A DNA stretch of 20,859 nt from Bryobacterales bacterium (GCA_016789785.1 JAEUQE010000166.1:1-20859), one strand, 5' to 3'. Positions 1 through 8,812 are shown, numbered from the stretch's first letter. A program made the numbers and translations. The notes: generated from the letters alone by a model not told the origin.

Positions 1-1676
1 AAATCGTCCGCCGTGACAGGCGACCGGGACACGGTGCCTTTGGTGGCATCCGAGGGTACCGCGGTCACTCTGAACTGCGTGCGGAAGTTGGCGCTGTAGG
101 TGGATGCCGATGCGGGAGCGGTGATGGTTTGGGTCTGCGCTCCACCATTGCTCCACGAGGTGAAGATGAGCCGCCGTGTAGTGGTGGAGGAATTCGGGGC
201 GGAGATGGTGTGCGAGCTGCCGACGGCCCAGGTGACCGATGCGGGGGTCACCAGAGTCTGGCCGTCGATGACGAGGGCCGCGCCGGTTGGGCTGGAAGTG
301 AAGCTGACCGTGACGTTGCTGCCGGTGCCGCCACTGGTGGAGGGCGGATAGACGGCCTTGATGCCGTTGACGTCACCGGCCGAGAGTCCGGAGCGCTGGC
401 CGATCGGGATTCCGGCGGGAATGGTGACAATGGTCGCCTGCCCGTTGCTCGAGAAGGCATAGGCCGGGTAGTGCATGATCGAGCCGTAGTCGTAGGCGCC
501 AACCCGGTTGCCGTTGGCGATGCTGAAATTGCCGAGCGCTGAACTGGTGATGTTCTGTGTATATACAGTCACGTAGGTGTCGCGGTCGGGCCGGGTGTGC
601 TCATGGTAGAGCCCGAGCGCGTGGCCGATTTCGTGGATCGTGTTGCCCGTGCTGCACGAATCGCCGATGTTCACAGGCTGCGCCGCCCAGCCAGTGTAGC
701 CGACATAGGAAGAGCAGGTTCCTGACGAAGCGGGACGCACGAAGGAGAGATAGGCGCTTTCGCTGGTGCGAGGAACCAGTCTGATGTACCCCGCCAGATT
801 CGTGTTCCAGTGATTGACCGCATCCGTGACCCGGTTTTGCGAAGGCATAGTGGGATCGATCGTATAGGCGACCACACCTCCAGGCCAGCGGCTTCCGGTG
901 GTCGTCAGGCTGAACCGCGCCTGATCCTTCTCGCTGATCGCCTGCCCGCGGTAGGGCTCCATTTCCTCGGCGCGGCCGAGCAGGATGTCGCCCTCCCACA
1001 CCGCATATCCATCGATCACTTCATGTTCAACCGGCATACCGCGATACAGAGACGTGCGCCTCTCGATGACAGGCGCTATCCGCGGCGCGCTCGTCCCGAT
1101 TGCAGGCATCGCATCCAGCGAGGCAATTTCCGGGATGCGGAAAGGCAGCGAGCCCTCTTCCTCAATCATGTGGAGCTCGACAACCGCGACCGAACCGGGC
1201 ACGGGGTCCGCCCAGAATTCGCCGGTACGCGTGGGCCCGCTGGCCGTATAGGGGCCGGCCATTCCAACAGCCTCTCCATGCTTCACACCATAGACAAACA
1301 GACTGGCGCCTTCCGGCAGGTGGACGTCCTCAAAGTGCAGGCGCAAGGCTGCGGCGCCGGGCTCTTCGATGCGGAAAACCAGCACGGAGCCCGTTTCGGT
1401 GGAGTGGAGGACCATGCGCGAAAGGTCAGGGGAGGGAAGGGCTCGGATCGCTCCTTCGGCCGTCTGACGGAGCGCTTCCTCGCGGACGGCGAGTGTTGGC
1501 GCACTGGCAATCCACAGCGCGCGGGCACTGGCCGCCTGGCTGCGCAGGCCGAGAATTTCTGGGGCGCGATCGTCGCCGGGACGTTGTTGAGCTGTGAGCG
1601 CACTATCGTTGTGTTGTCCGGACAAAACAGCAGTGAACAGACAAACGGAGGCGAGTAGGAAGGTGGGTCGTTTCAT
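1..1676 (-). CDS. Secreted astacin-family (M12A) zinc metallopeptidase, C-terminus cut by the window edge
   Basis: Reading the minus strand from the ATG at 1676 gives 558 codons open to the left edge, so the gene is 3'-partial. The protein begins MKRPTFLLASVCLFTAVLSG, a signal peptide, and a propeptide-like region follows. The astacin signature HEIGHALGLYHEH is at residues 348-360: zinc ligands H348, H352 and H358, catalytic E349. The Met-turn SIMHY is at 399-403, with the family's Tyr ligand Y403. After the catalytic domain (about 245-430) come Gly/Ser/Thr-rich beta repeats resembling InlB-type/PEGA-like cell-surface repeats, which continue past the edge. A GGAGAG ribosome site lies at 1688-1693, 11 nt before the ATG. 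Known of the family: zinc endopeptidases made as secreted zymogens. Inferred: an exported protease acting on extracellular or surface proteins. The family call is firm; substrate and full length are unknown. Confidence 0.93.
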   Translation of the reverse strand, partial: MKRPTFLLASVCLFTAVLSGQHNDSALTAQQRPGDDRAPEILGLRSQAASARALWIASAPTLAVREEALRQTAEGAIRALPSPDLSRMVLHSTETGSVLVFRIEEPGAAALRLHFEDVHLPEGASLFVYGVKHGEAVGMAGPYTASGPTRTGEFWADPVPGSVAVVELHMIEEEGSLPFRIPEIASLDAMPAIGTSAPRIAPVIERRTSLYRGMPVEHEVIDGYAVWEGDILLGRAEEMEPYRGQAISEKDQARFSLTTTGSRWPGGVVAYTIDPTMPSQNRVTDAVNHWNTNLAGYIRLVPRTSESAYLSFVRPASSGTCSSYVGYTGWAAQPVNIGDSCSTGNTIHEIGHALGLYHEHTRPDRDTYVTVYTQNITSSALGNFSIANGNRVGAYDYGSIMHYPAYAFSSNGQATIVTIPAGIPIGQRSGLSAGDVNGIKAVYPPSTSGGTGSNVTVSFTSSPTGAALVIDGQTLVTPASVTWAVGSSHTISAPNSSTTTRRLIFTSWSNGGAQTQTITAPASASTYSANFRTQFRVTAVPSDATKGTVSRSPVTADD

Positions 1677-2372
1677 TGAGATTATGGCTCTCCAGTAGTA
1701 CTATCGGCAACAAGGTTGGGGTCGAGTAAGGGGTGCAAAGCCGCAGGCGAAGCGCGTAAAGAAACTTACGCGCCCTTAGACTTTCCCGGTCAGCGATTTG
1801 CCGGAGGGCTAGGTAGGGTGATCGGCTGTGCATAGTCCTCTGCCCGGGTCCCTGAGGAAAGGGGAGACCTTGGGCGGCTCGGATTTTTGGGGAGATGCAC
1901 CGCTCGTCAACAGATGCGGTTGCGTGTGTGACGATGAACTGCCGTTACAACCAACGGTGACAAGGCCGACGGGCTCTTTTCAGCCGCACGGCCTACGGGG
2001 AGAGAACTGCTCTGATTCCAGTGTAGCAGAGAGCGCTCAGCGCTATCCTCGTGCGTGCCTGACGCATCGGAAGAGTCTTGCCGTGCCGCAAACAGGTTCA
2101 AAAAAGTACTAGGCCGCCGGTCCCAGGCCAAGCCGCTTACACCTTGCATCTTGTTGAAACAATGGCTGATGCATCGAACGTCCGTGATCTTCAGCCATTG
2201 AATCTGTCCGCAGGGGAAGCTTGTAGTAGAGGGCGCCTCACCCTTATACTTGAATCAATCCATTCCCTCGCTGGCTCTGGTTGAATCCGCTCATCTGCCA
2301 TGACCAAGGGCGCCGTGTGTGCGTTCGTAGAGCGAATTCTGTTCATTACAAATGGGAAAGTGTAGGTACCCG
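1677..2372. other. Gene-poor spacer between the divergent astacin and PEP-CTERM genes
   Basis: About 700 bases with no convincing gene. Short open frames exist on both strands, but none has a plausible ribosome site, recognisable motif or natural-looking composition. It should hold the promoters of both flanking genes, but I see no good -35/-10 or sigma-54 type site. Small structures visible: an 8-bp hairpin at 1752-1773, an AGCGCT-C-AGCGCT palindrome at 2032-2044, and a CCGTT/AACGG pair near 1942-1957. Confidence 0.6.
1752..1773. repeat. Perfect inverted repeat (hairpin) upstream of the astacin gene
   Basis: GCGCGTAA at 1752-1759 is matched by TTACGCGC at 1766-1773 around a 6-base loop. It lies 76 bases before the astacin start codon and would be in its 5' leader or promoter region. 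There is no T-run on either side, so it does not look like an intrinsic terminator. Any regulatory role is a guess. Confidence 0.4.
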
Positions 2373-3245
2373 ATGGCTGTTCAAGCATCATCACGGATAG
2401 TTCGCCTGCTCGGTCTGGGGCTGGCATTGACGGCTGTAGCGGCGTGGGCCGGGCCGCTGCCACCACTGACAACGACGACAGGGACAGATGTCACCTTGGA
2501 TTTCAATGGTTTCACAGGCACGCCTTCTTCGCAGTCGGTGATCCAGGGGCTCACCAGTAAAATTCGATTCTGGAATTTTCAGTTCTCATCTGCAAAGCCA
2601 GGGCCAACGTTCAGCGACGGCACCAATACGTTTACCTATGCTGGAGGAAACCTCACGAAGCTGACCTTCCAGATGGAGATTACGAACAACTCCTCGATTG
2701 TCTCCCGGCTGAGTGGCGTCGGTTTCGACTATTATCAGGATCCCTCCACGAAGTTGCCCGATTTGGTTGAGTCTGTGGACGCTTCCAGAACATACTTGAA
2801 GACCAACGGCAGGAGGGCGACGACTGTGACGGAGACGAAGACCTTCAATCCGAATACGGCATCCGGAGACTTCAACAATGTGGACGTCACGGTCAACAGC
2901 TTTTCGAATGGCATCAAGAACGTCGATTTCTGTTTCTCGAATCAATCTTGCCCCGGGGGCGCCGGTTCTGGCATCTGGAACAACACCAACGGTTCTGTGA
3001 CGGCCACCCTTTGGTTCACTCCTGACAATATCAAAGCGCTCACGTTCAACAATTTCTATGTGCGGTATCAGTCTCTCACGGTTGCCGGGGGCTCCGCCGC
3101 CGGGATGCCCGTCTGCGTCCCTGGTGTTGATCCGGACTGTACGAGCGACTTCGTTCCCGAACCATCGTTCTACGGACTCCTCGGTTTGGGAATGGCGGGG
3201 CTGATTTTCGCACGGCATGCTGCGGGGCGGCGCACTCAAGAGTGA
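2373..3245 (+). CDS. PEP-CTERM sorting-domain exported protein 1
   Basis: A protein of about 290 residues with an N-terminal signal peptide (hydrophobic stretch LLGLGLALTAVAAWAG), a beta-rich Ser/Thr/Asn-rich body, and a C-terminal sorting tail: VPEP at residues 261-264, the hydrophobic segment FYGLLGLGMAGLIF, then a basic end (ARHAAGRR). This is the PEP-CTERM signal, recognised in known systems by exosortase, which cleaves and exports the protein to the surface or exopolysaccharide matrix. An in-frame ATG 21 bases upstream (2352) has no ribosome site. The ATG at 2373 has a weak AGGT 5 nt away and gives a better signal peptide, so I prefer it. The stop overlaps the GTG of the next gene (GTGA at 3242-3245), so the two are probably translationally coupled. 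Four cysteines form two close pairs, one mid-protein (CFSNQSC) and one before the tail (CVPGVDPDC). I do not recognise the body domain. Confidence 0.85.
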   Translation: MAVQASSRIVRLLGLGLALTAVAAWAGPLPPLTTTTGTDVTLDFNGFTGTPSSQSVIQGLTSKIRFWNFQFSSAKPGPTFSDGTNTFTYAGGNLTKLTFQMEITNNSSIVSRLSGVGFDYYQDPSTKLPDLVESVDASRTYLKTNGRRATTVTETKTFNPNTASGDFNNVDVTVNSFSNGIKNVDFCFSNQSCPGGAGSGIWNNTNGSVTATLWFTPDNIKALTFNNFYVRYQSLTVAGGSAAGMPVCVPGVDPDCTSDFVPEPSFYGLLGLGMAGLIFARHAAGRRTQE

Positions 3246-5509
3246 TCAGGAAGTGGATCGCCGCACTGGCGATTGGTTGCCTTGGGTGTAGCCGGTCACC
3301 GGAAGCATACACGGCCAGATGTACGGCTGAATTTGAGGCCGGGCGCTTCGGCGAGGCGGTGCTGGAATGCCGCAAGGCGATTCAGAAGAGACCGGATTTC
3401 GCGGAAGCGTTTCATTTGCTAGGCCGGGTGTATGTCCGGCAGGGCAAAGGGACTCAGGCCTACGACGCCTTCAGCACCGCACTGAGGCTCCAGCCCGCCA
3501 ACGCCGCGTTTCACGAGTCTTACGGCGACGTCGCTTTGGCTGCTCTCCAGAACAGCACGGCGCCACTTCCCAAGCTGTACGCCCAAGCGTTGGAATCCGC
3601 GGACTGGCTTCTTACCAGGGATCCCAACTCAAAAGCCGGGCTTCGACTCAAGGGCGCACTTGCCTTGTTGGACCGGAGACCCAACGACGCTCTTCCGTTC
3701 TTCCAGAAAGCTCACAGTCTATGGCCGGACGATTCCTCCATCGCGACGGCCCTCAGCCAGGCGCTTTTCGAATCAGGGGATTTCAGCAATGGCGAAAGAA
3801 TCGCCCTGGGAATCCTACGCAGGGAGAAAAGCCATGTGCCCGCATACGACCTGCTCTACGCGAAGTACTCAGGTGCGGGCCGTTGGACGGAAGCGGAACG
3901 GATTTTAGTGGAACGTGCTGGCAACGTCCGAACTGCCGAATCCATTCTGAGACTTGTCGCGCATCATCACCGGCAAGGCCAGATCGCGGAGCGTGATGCC
4001 GCCATTGGACGGTTGCGAAATGGCCGCGCCTATCCTGGCGCCGTGTTTCTCATCGGAGATTTTTACGCCTCTGTCGGGAATACCCTTGATGCCGTCCGGG
4101 AGTACGAAAGCGGGATTACCGCGTATCCCGATGCCCGGCTTATCTACGGCAAGAAGATCGTGAAGCTGTTCCTGGAGTCAGCCAAGGATACCGAAGCATT
4201 GGCCCGCGCGGAGTCGCTGTTCAAAGACTTCCCTAAGGATAGTGAGCTTCGCGCGCTGCGCGCGACTTTGCTGTTCGAGCGTGGCAGTGTACAGCCGGCG
4301 TTGGCGGAGTTTCGGGATTTGGTAAAAGCCCAGCCGAACGATGCGATCCTTCACTACAACTTCGGCCGGGCGTTGATCGCCGCAAAGGACTGGGAGGGCG
4401 CGAAGGTCGAGTTGCAGCACGCCGCCCGGATCCAGAAGGATATGGTCAATTCCCGAATGCTATTGGCAGAGGTGAGTTCCATGCTCCGGCAGCCGCAGGA
4501 AGCCGTTCATTGGGCGCAAGAGGTTCTGAAGATAGAGCCAGAGAGTCCGAGGGCCCGGCTGGTGCTTGGCATTGGACTTGCCGAGGCGGGACAAACCGAA
4601 GCGGCTCACCGGGAGATCCAGAGTCTGTTTGCGAAGTATCCGCAGTCGTTCGATGTTCGTCTGCAACTTGGGCTGATGGAGTTGAGCCGGGGCCGCTTTG
4701 CGGAGGCGGACAAGATATTCCGCTCGCTGAATAGTCCTGGCTCCAACGATGTACGCCCACTGATGGGCTTGTCCGAATCGCTGTTCCTGCGCAACCAGGT
4801 GGATCAGGCTTTCCGGCTCTTGGACGAAGGTCTCAAGGAAGGTCCCAATCCACAGCTCGCTCGAACCTACGCGATTCTGGCGGGTCGCGCTGGCAAGCAT
4901 GATTTGGCGATCGAGAAGTGGAAGCAGGTGCTTGCCGCGGAGCCCTCATCTGTCGAGTCCCACCTCATGCTGGGAGAAGCGTACCGCGCCAAAGGTGAAT
5001 ACTCTGGCGCAATCCGGATCCTGCAAACGGCGGATCAACTCAAGCCCAGGAATCCGGCGGTGCTCTCCCAATTGGCGTATGCCTATCAGTTGGCGGGTGA
5101 CGCAAAGAGTGCGAAGGATCTGTATCGTCAAGTGGCTGTTCTGCAGCCCCAAAACGCCATCGTGCAGAATAACCTTGCCAGTCTCCTTGTGGAGGGTGAC
5201 CTGAAGGAAGTGGACGAAGCCTTGAGTCTCGCCCAGAGAGCCGTGAAGGATGAACCGAAGAACCTTGAGTTTGCCGATACGTTAGGGATGGTTTATCTGC
5301 GCAAGAACATGGCCGACAGTGCACTCCAGATCTTCAGCAATCTTGTGCGTCAGAGCCCCGGCAATCCGAGCTTCCGTCACCATTTGGCCCTAACCTTTCT
5401 GCAGAAGGGGGACAAAGAGAAAGCCCGGACCGAGTTGCAGACGGCGCTCACCAGGAAGCCGGCGCCGGAGGAAGAGAAGAAGATTCGCGACACCCTGGCG
5501 CGTCTGTAG
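3242..5509 (+). CDS. TPR-repeat lipoprotein 1 (PEP-CTERM-system type)
   Basis: 755 residues from a GTG start that overlaps the previous stop. The N-terminus is a lipoprotein signal: a short basic start, a hydrophobic core, and Cys at 13 and 16. C16 aligns with the lipobox Cys of the paralogue at 5578-7893, both followed by a Ser-Pro/Ala-Glu-x-Tyr stretch. The rest is tandem tetratricopeptide repeats of about 34 residues nearly to the end, with phrases such as FGEAVLECRKAIQKRPD and GRVYVRQGKGTQAYDAF. Known of the family: large TPR lipoproteins accompany PEP-CTERM/exosortase and exopolysaccharide loci and act as periplasmic scaffolds. Inferred: outer-membrane-anchored scaffold working with the coupled PEP-CTERM protein. 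The +2 residue is not Asp, which fits outer-membrane sorting. It is a prsT-like gene in style, but I do not assign a symbol. Confidence 0.85.
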   Translation: MIRKWIAALAIGCLGCSRSPEAYTARCTAEFEAGRFGEAVLECRKAIQKRPDFAEAFHLLGRVYVRQGKGTQAYDAFSTALRLQPANAAFHESYGDVALAALQNSTAPLPKLYAQALESADWLLTRDPNSKAGLRLKGALALLDRRPNDALPFFQKAHSLWPDDSSIATALSQALFESGDFSNGERIALGILRREKSHVPAYDLLYAKYSGAGRWTEAERILVERAGNVRTAESILRLVAHHHRQGQIAERDAAIGRLRNGRAYPGAVFLIGDFYASVGNTLDAVREYESGITAYPDARLIYGKKIVKLFLESAKDTEALARAESLFKDFPKDSELRALRATLLFERGSVQPALAEFRDLVKAQPNDAILHYNFGRALIAAKDWEGAKVELQHAARIQKDMVNSRMLLAEVSSMLRQPQEAVHWAQEVLKIEPESPRARLVLGIGLAEAGQTEAAHREIQSLFAKYPQSFDVRLQLGLMELSRGRFAEADKIFRSLNSPGSNDVRPLMGLSESLFLRNQVDQAFRLLDEGLKEGPNPQLARTYAILAGRAGKHDLAIEKWKQVLAAEPSSVESHLMLGEAYRAKGEYSGAIRILQTADQLKPRNPAVLSQLAYAYQLAGDAKSAKDLYRQVAVLQPQNAIVQNNLASLLVEGDLKEVDEALSLAQRAVKDEPKNLEFADTLGMVYLRKNMADSALQIFSNLVRQSPGNPSFRHHLALTFLQKGDKEKARTELQTALTRKPAPEEEKKIRDTLARL

Positions 5510-5577
5510 AAATCTTGATTGCTTCGACTTCGTGAACCTTGGCGCTGTCGGCCTTAATTTCCTGCGAATAGCGGTGC

Positions 5578-7893
5578 TCAGCGCCAGGCGGCGAGCGTGT
5601 CGCGGATCTGCTTTTCAACCTGCTGTGGCGGGCGTTTTTTGAGTGCCAGTTCCAGGCTTGCCCGAGCTTCCGGTTTCTGCCCTTTCTCCCACTGCGCGGC
5701 GGCAAGATGCTGCAAGTAGAGCGGGTTGCTTGGGTCCATTCTGGTGAGCCGTTCGAACACTCCCAAAGCCTGATCCGTGGCCTTTGATTTCAGGTAGACA
5801 TAGCCCAGCGTGTCGAGATAGTTGGCTTGTTCCGGATCAGCTTTCATGGCTTTTTGGGCGAGGTCGAGCGCTTCCTTCAGATCGCCGCCCGTGTCCGCCA
5901 GCAGGTAGGCCAGATTGTTCATCATGTTCGCGTCATTGGGCTGGAGTTTCAGGACCTGGCGAAGCACAGTGGCCGCTTCGGCGTTGCGGCCTGTCTCCTG
6001 AAGAAGAAACGCAAGCACCGATAGTGGTATCGGGTTGGCCGTGTCCATGTTCGCGGCCGTTTGCAACTGGGCGATGGCGCCGGAAACGTCACCCTTGGCG
6101 CGCAGTGCCTGTCCGAGAAAGAAGTAGTCGCGGGCTGTTTTGTCGGGGCCAGTGGACAGGGTCCGGAAGTGTTCAACGGCCGCGTCGACGCGATTCATGG
6201 CGAGGCTCATCTGCCCGAGCAGCCGCCGTACCTGTGTGGCGTTGGGGCGCTGGCGCAACTCCCCCGAAACCAGATCGTAGGCCCGCTGCTGCTGGCCCTG
6301 TGCGGCGTAGCTTTCGGCAAGGCCTTTCAAGGGCGCGATGTCGTCCTGGCCGGGCTTGTAGAGCTTCTCGAAGATGCGTTGCGCCTGGGGAAATTGGCGT
6401 TCCGCCAGAAGCACAACGCCGAGTTGCAACTGTGCGCTGGTGAGTGCGGGGTAGGCTCGGGTCAGCAGCGTGAGTTCTGTCCGAGCTTCTCCCAGACGGT
6501 TGGACTGAACGAGTGCATTCGCCCGGAGGAGACGGTTTCGGGGATCGGTGGGATCGAGTTCCACCGTACGCTCGGCGTATCGGAGAGCGTCGGTTGCCAG
6601 GTTGGACTGGAGAGCAGTCGCCGCCAATGCGGACCATGCTGTTGTTAGCCCTGGACTCAACCGGACCGCTTCCTGGAACGAGGAAATCGCCTTCTTGGAG
6701 TCCTTCTGTTGGAGATGAGCCTGCCCGAGCAGAAACCAGTACATGGACTCGCCCTTCTGCCGCTCGCGAAGCTGCTCGAGTTCCTTGATCACGGTCGCAG
6801 CGCCGCCCTGCTCTTTTGTATCAAGCAGCAGGGAAGCGCGTGCTGACCGGATTTCATTGTCGTCAGGAAACTCGCGGATGATCTCATCCGCTTCCCGCAA
6901 CGCTTCCTTCAACTGTTGCTTACCGGCGAGGGCCTGAAGTGTGAGTTTGCGCGCGGCTAAGCGATTGGGCGGCTCGGACCCGGCGGAACGAAACGCAGCC
7001 AGCGCATCGTCCCACATCCGCGCCTTGACGAAGAATTCCCCAGCGTCCAGCTTCCCCCTCGGAAAGGACTTCGCGTCCTCGAATAGTGGCTTGAGCGTGT
7101 TCCGCATCTCGGGTTCGCGCGACGAATTCAGATAGTGCGCGGCCAACTGCAGCCTGTAGGCTGGGATCCCTGGATTGTTGGTTACCTTTGTCTGAAATAC
7201 GCGGTCAGCATCCGCGGTGCGCCCGCGCGAGAAGTGGAGGGCAAACAGATCGTCATAAACCTGGCCTTGTGTCTTGTCTTTGGCGATCATTGCCAGAGCT
7301 ACCTTTTCGGCCTCATCGGGCTGGCGCATCTGCGCGAGAGAGATGATGAGGCCATGAACCACACGCGGGTCGAATGGTTTCACTTGATCGGCTTTGCGGA
7401 AGGCAGCCACCGCATCGCCCGGCCTCCGGTCGACCAAAGCGAGGTTCCCATCCATGCGCAAGCCATCGAAGGAGTTCGGATCCTTCGCCAGCAGATCCGA
7501 CTTCCACTGCTTGAGCTGGTTGTAGATGGCTTGGGGACGCTGCGGATCTACTTCAAAGGCTTTCCAGGCGAGGTCGAGCAGTTGCGTCTTGATATCGACC
7601 CGGTCCGGCGCCACTACTGCCGCACGACGCAGGGTTTGATAGGCATCCGCGGCCTTTCCGCTCTTGAGCAAGGCCAGTCCAAGTTGATAATGAGCCTCGG
7701 CGAGATCGGGAGCTTTCTTGATCGCGTTTCGATAATTGAGAATCGCTTCCTGGTAGTTGCCTGCGGAAGCGAACTCGTTGCCTCGTTGTACGTACCCTTC
7801 GGCGCTCTTTCCACACCCCCCCAGAAGGAGGTGGAGGGTACTACAGAGCGCGAAAAGTACTAGGCCTATCGGTCGTTGGTGATGAGTGTACAT
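5578..7893 (-). CDS. TPR-repeat lipoprotein 2, paralogue of the convergent TPR gene
   Basis: 771 residues. Signal peptide with a clear lipobox LLLGGC (C27), then TPR repeats throughout, opening with GYVQRGNEFASAGNYQEAI. It is related to the TPR protein at 3242-5509 end to end: same lipobox-to-first-repeat spacing, a matching NNLA-containing late region, and near-identical C-termini (KIRDTLARL versus QIRDTLAAWR). The genes are tail to tail with 68 bases between them and no obvious hairpin terminator. The likely role is a periplasmic or outer-membrane scaffold for surface protein or polysaccharide export. No Shine-Dalgarno is visible before the ATG at 7893; a possible -10 (TATATT, 7910-7915) would give a very short leader. 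Confidence 0.85.
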   Translation of the reverse strand: MYTHHQRPIGLVLFALCSTLHLLLGGCGKSAEGYVQRGNEFASAGNYQEAILNYRNAIKKAPDLAEAHYQLGLALLKSGKAADAYQTLRRAAVVAPDRVDIKTQLLDLAWKAFEVDPQRPQAIYNQLKQWKSDLLAKDPNSFDGLRMDGNLALVDRRPGDAVAAFRKADQVKPFDPRVVHGLIISLAQMRQPDEAEKVALAMIAKDKTQGQVYDDLFALHFSRGRTADADRVFQTKVTNNPGIPAYRLQLAAHYLNSSREPEMRNTLKPLFEDAKSFPRGKLDAGEFFVKARMWDDALAAFRSAGSEPPNRLAARKLTLQALAGKQQLKEALREADEIIREFPDDNEIRSARASLLLDTKEQGGAATVIKELEQLRERQKGESMYWFLLGQAHLQQKDSKKAISSFQEAVRLSPGLTTAWSALAATALQSNLATDALRYAERTVELDPTDPRNRLLRANALVQSNRLGEARTELTLLTRAYPALTSAQLQLGVVLLAERQFPQAQRIFEKLYKPGQDDIAPLKGLAESYAAQGQQQRAYDLVSGELRQRPNATQVRRLLGQMSLAMNRVDAAVEHFRTLSTGPDKTARDYFFLGQALRAKGDVSGAIAQLQTAANMDTANPIPLSVLAFLLQETGRNAEAATVLRQVLKLQPNDANMMNNLAYLLADTGGDLKEALDLAQKAMKADPEQANYLDTLGYVYLKSKATDQALGVFERLTRMDPSNPLYLQHLAAAQWEKGQKPEARASLELALKKRPPQQVEKQIRDTLAAWR

Positions 7894-7909
7894 CGGATGT
7901 GTTGATTAC

Positions 7910-7938
7910 AATATACTTAGTATCGAAGCCACGTGGAA
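7910..7938 (-). promoter_or_regulatory. Possible promoter for TPR lipoprotein 2
   Basis: On the minus strand TTCCAC (7938-7933), a 17-base spacer and TATATT (7915-7910) precede the ATG at 7893 by about 17 bases. The -35 match is weak. The same place carries an 11-bp palindrome ATACT-T-AGTAT (7913-7923) that could be a regulator site shared with the divergent PEP-CTERM gene. Confidence 0.3.
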
Positions 7939-8027
7939 TACCAGCGCAAAGAATGTGAGTACTGGTACCGTTGTCTACGCGACCGCTCTCTATTAAGCTA
8001 TGAGAGGTCCCAGAAAAAATCAATTTC

Positions 8028-8032
8028 GGAGG
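8028..8032 (+). promoter_or_regulatory. Ribosome binding site that decides the start of PEP-CTERM protein 2
   Basis: GGAGG followed after 6 bases by GTG at 8039. The in-frame ATG at 8000 has no such site, so the GTG is the better start. Confidence 0.7.
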
Positions 8033-8038
8033 TTCTCC

Positions 8039-8812
8039 GTGTATCGGCTATTAGTCGCGACCGCTCTGATTGCAACGAGTTCAGCGTTTGGATACGTGGA
8101 CTGCACCGCTACTGGCAACATCAATCCCCAAGGAATCAAGGATGGCTCCACCTATGTAGGAGATTCTAATCGCACAGGTTGTCTCAAGGCGACGACTGGG
8201 CTCGTACCAGATCCGGATCCGACAGCTTGGGGCGACGCATGGATCGCGTGGAACATCGAGCCTATTATCAGTGGTGGTTATTTCAAGTACGAATACACGT
8301 TCAACGATCCAGGCGGAACAAACACAAGAGAGATCAGTCACTTCATTCTAGGCTTGAGTCCAGACTGTTCTACCGTGACTGTCACGCAAACGCAAGGCGG
8401 ATGTATTTGGGGTATCACTTCTACTTACTTCCAAGCACCCGCAGTCGACCCAATCAAGACCTACGAGCCGGATCCGCCCACTACCGGAGACCAGCCAGGA
8501 ATGCCTGCTAATCTCTATGGAATCAAGTTCGATCGAGTCGCTCCAGGAGCCGCTGGCAGTGTATCGTTTTATTCTGCAAGAACCCCGGTGTGGCAAAACT
8601 TCTATGCCAAAGATGGTAATTGTTGTGGTCAAGGAGGTGCTCCAACCTACGTCTACAATGCAGGTTTTTCGGCTACTGGCCTAAGTTACTATGTTGCGGC
8701 CCCAGACACACAGTTCGATCCGCCTGAGGTTCCCGAGCCGGGCTTCTATGGCGTCCTCGCCGGTGGCCTCGCTGGCCTGTACTTCTACGTACGCCGCCGC
8801 CAGACCGCCTGA
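8039..8812 (+). CDS. PEP-CTERM sorting-domain exported protein 2
   Basis: About 257 residues from GTG 8039, chosen for the GGAGG at 8028-8032; an ATG 39 bases upstream would add 13 residues. The signal peptide is LLVATALIATSSAFG. The mature part is beta-rich and holds several cysteines, including a CC pair (DGNCCGQGG). The tail has VPEP at residues 231-234, the hydrophobic segment FYGVLAGGLAGLYFY, then RRR: a complete PEP-CTERM signal. Its anchor closely resembles that of the protein at 2373-3245 (both EPxFYG...AGL.F), suggesting the same exosortase handles both. The gene ends 31 bases before a strong terminator. Composition looks AT-richer than the glycan genes to the right. Body function not recognised. 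Confidence 0.83.
   Translation: MYRLLVATALIATSSAFGYVDCTATGNINPQGIKDGSTYVGDSNRTGCLKATTGLVPDPDPTAWGDAWIAWNIEPIISGGYFKYEYTFNDPGGTNTREISHFILGLSPDCSTVTVTQTQGGCIWGITSTYFQAPAVDPIKTYEPDPPTTGDQPGMPANLYGIKFDRVAPGAAGSVSFYSARTPVWQNFYAKDGNCCGQGGAPTYVYNAGFSATGLSYYVAAPDTQFDPPEVPEPGFYGVLAGGLAGLYFYVRRRQTA

Noticed and set aside
810..1658. 282-codon plus-strand frame over the astacin gene
   Set aside because: The minus strand encodes a signal peptide and complete astacin signature in the same region; the plus frame is Arg/Gly/Ala-rich with no motifs.
1752..1773. Hairpin as an intrinsic terminator
   Set aside because: No T-run on either side, and it sits upstream of a gene, not after one.
1828..2112. 94-codon plus-strand frame in the spacer
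   Set aside because: No ribosome site, no motifs, irregular composition; looks like random open frame.
2041..2130. Possible cyclic-di-GMP (GEMM) riboswitch in the spacer, prompted by a GCAAAC stretch
   Set aside because: The expected P1 stem, GAAA loop and the spacing of conserved blocks are not there.
2102..7866. 14-base identical match AAAAGTACTAGGCC at 2102-2115 and 7853-7866
   Set aside because: About one such match is expected by chance in 20 kb. One copy is inside a coding region and the flanks do not match.
8000..8038. ATG start 39 bases upstream for PEP-CTERM protein 2
   Set aside because: No ribosome site in front of it; GTG 8039 has GGAGG at ideal spacing and gives a compact signal peptide.
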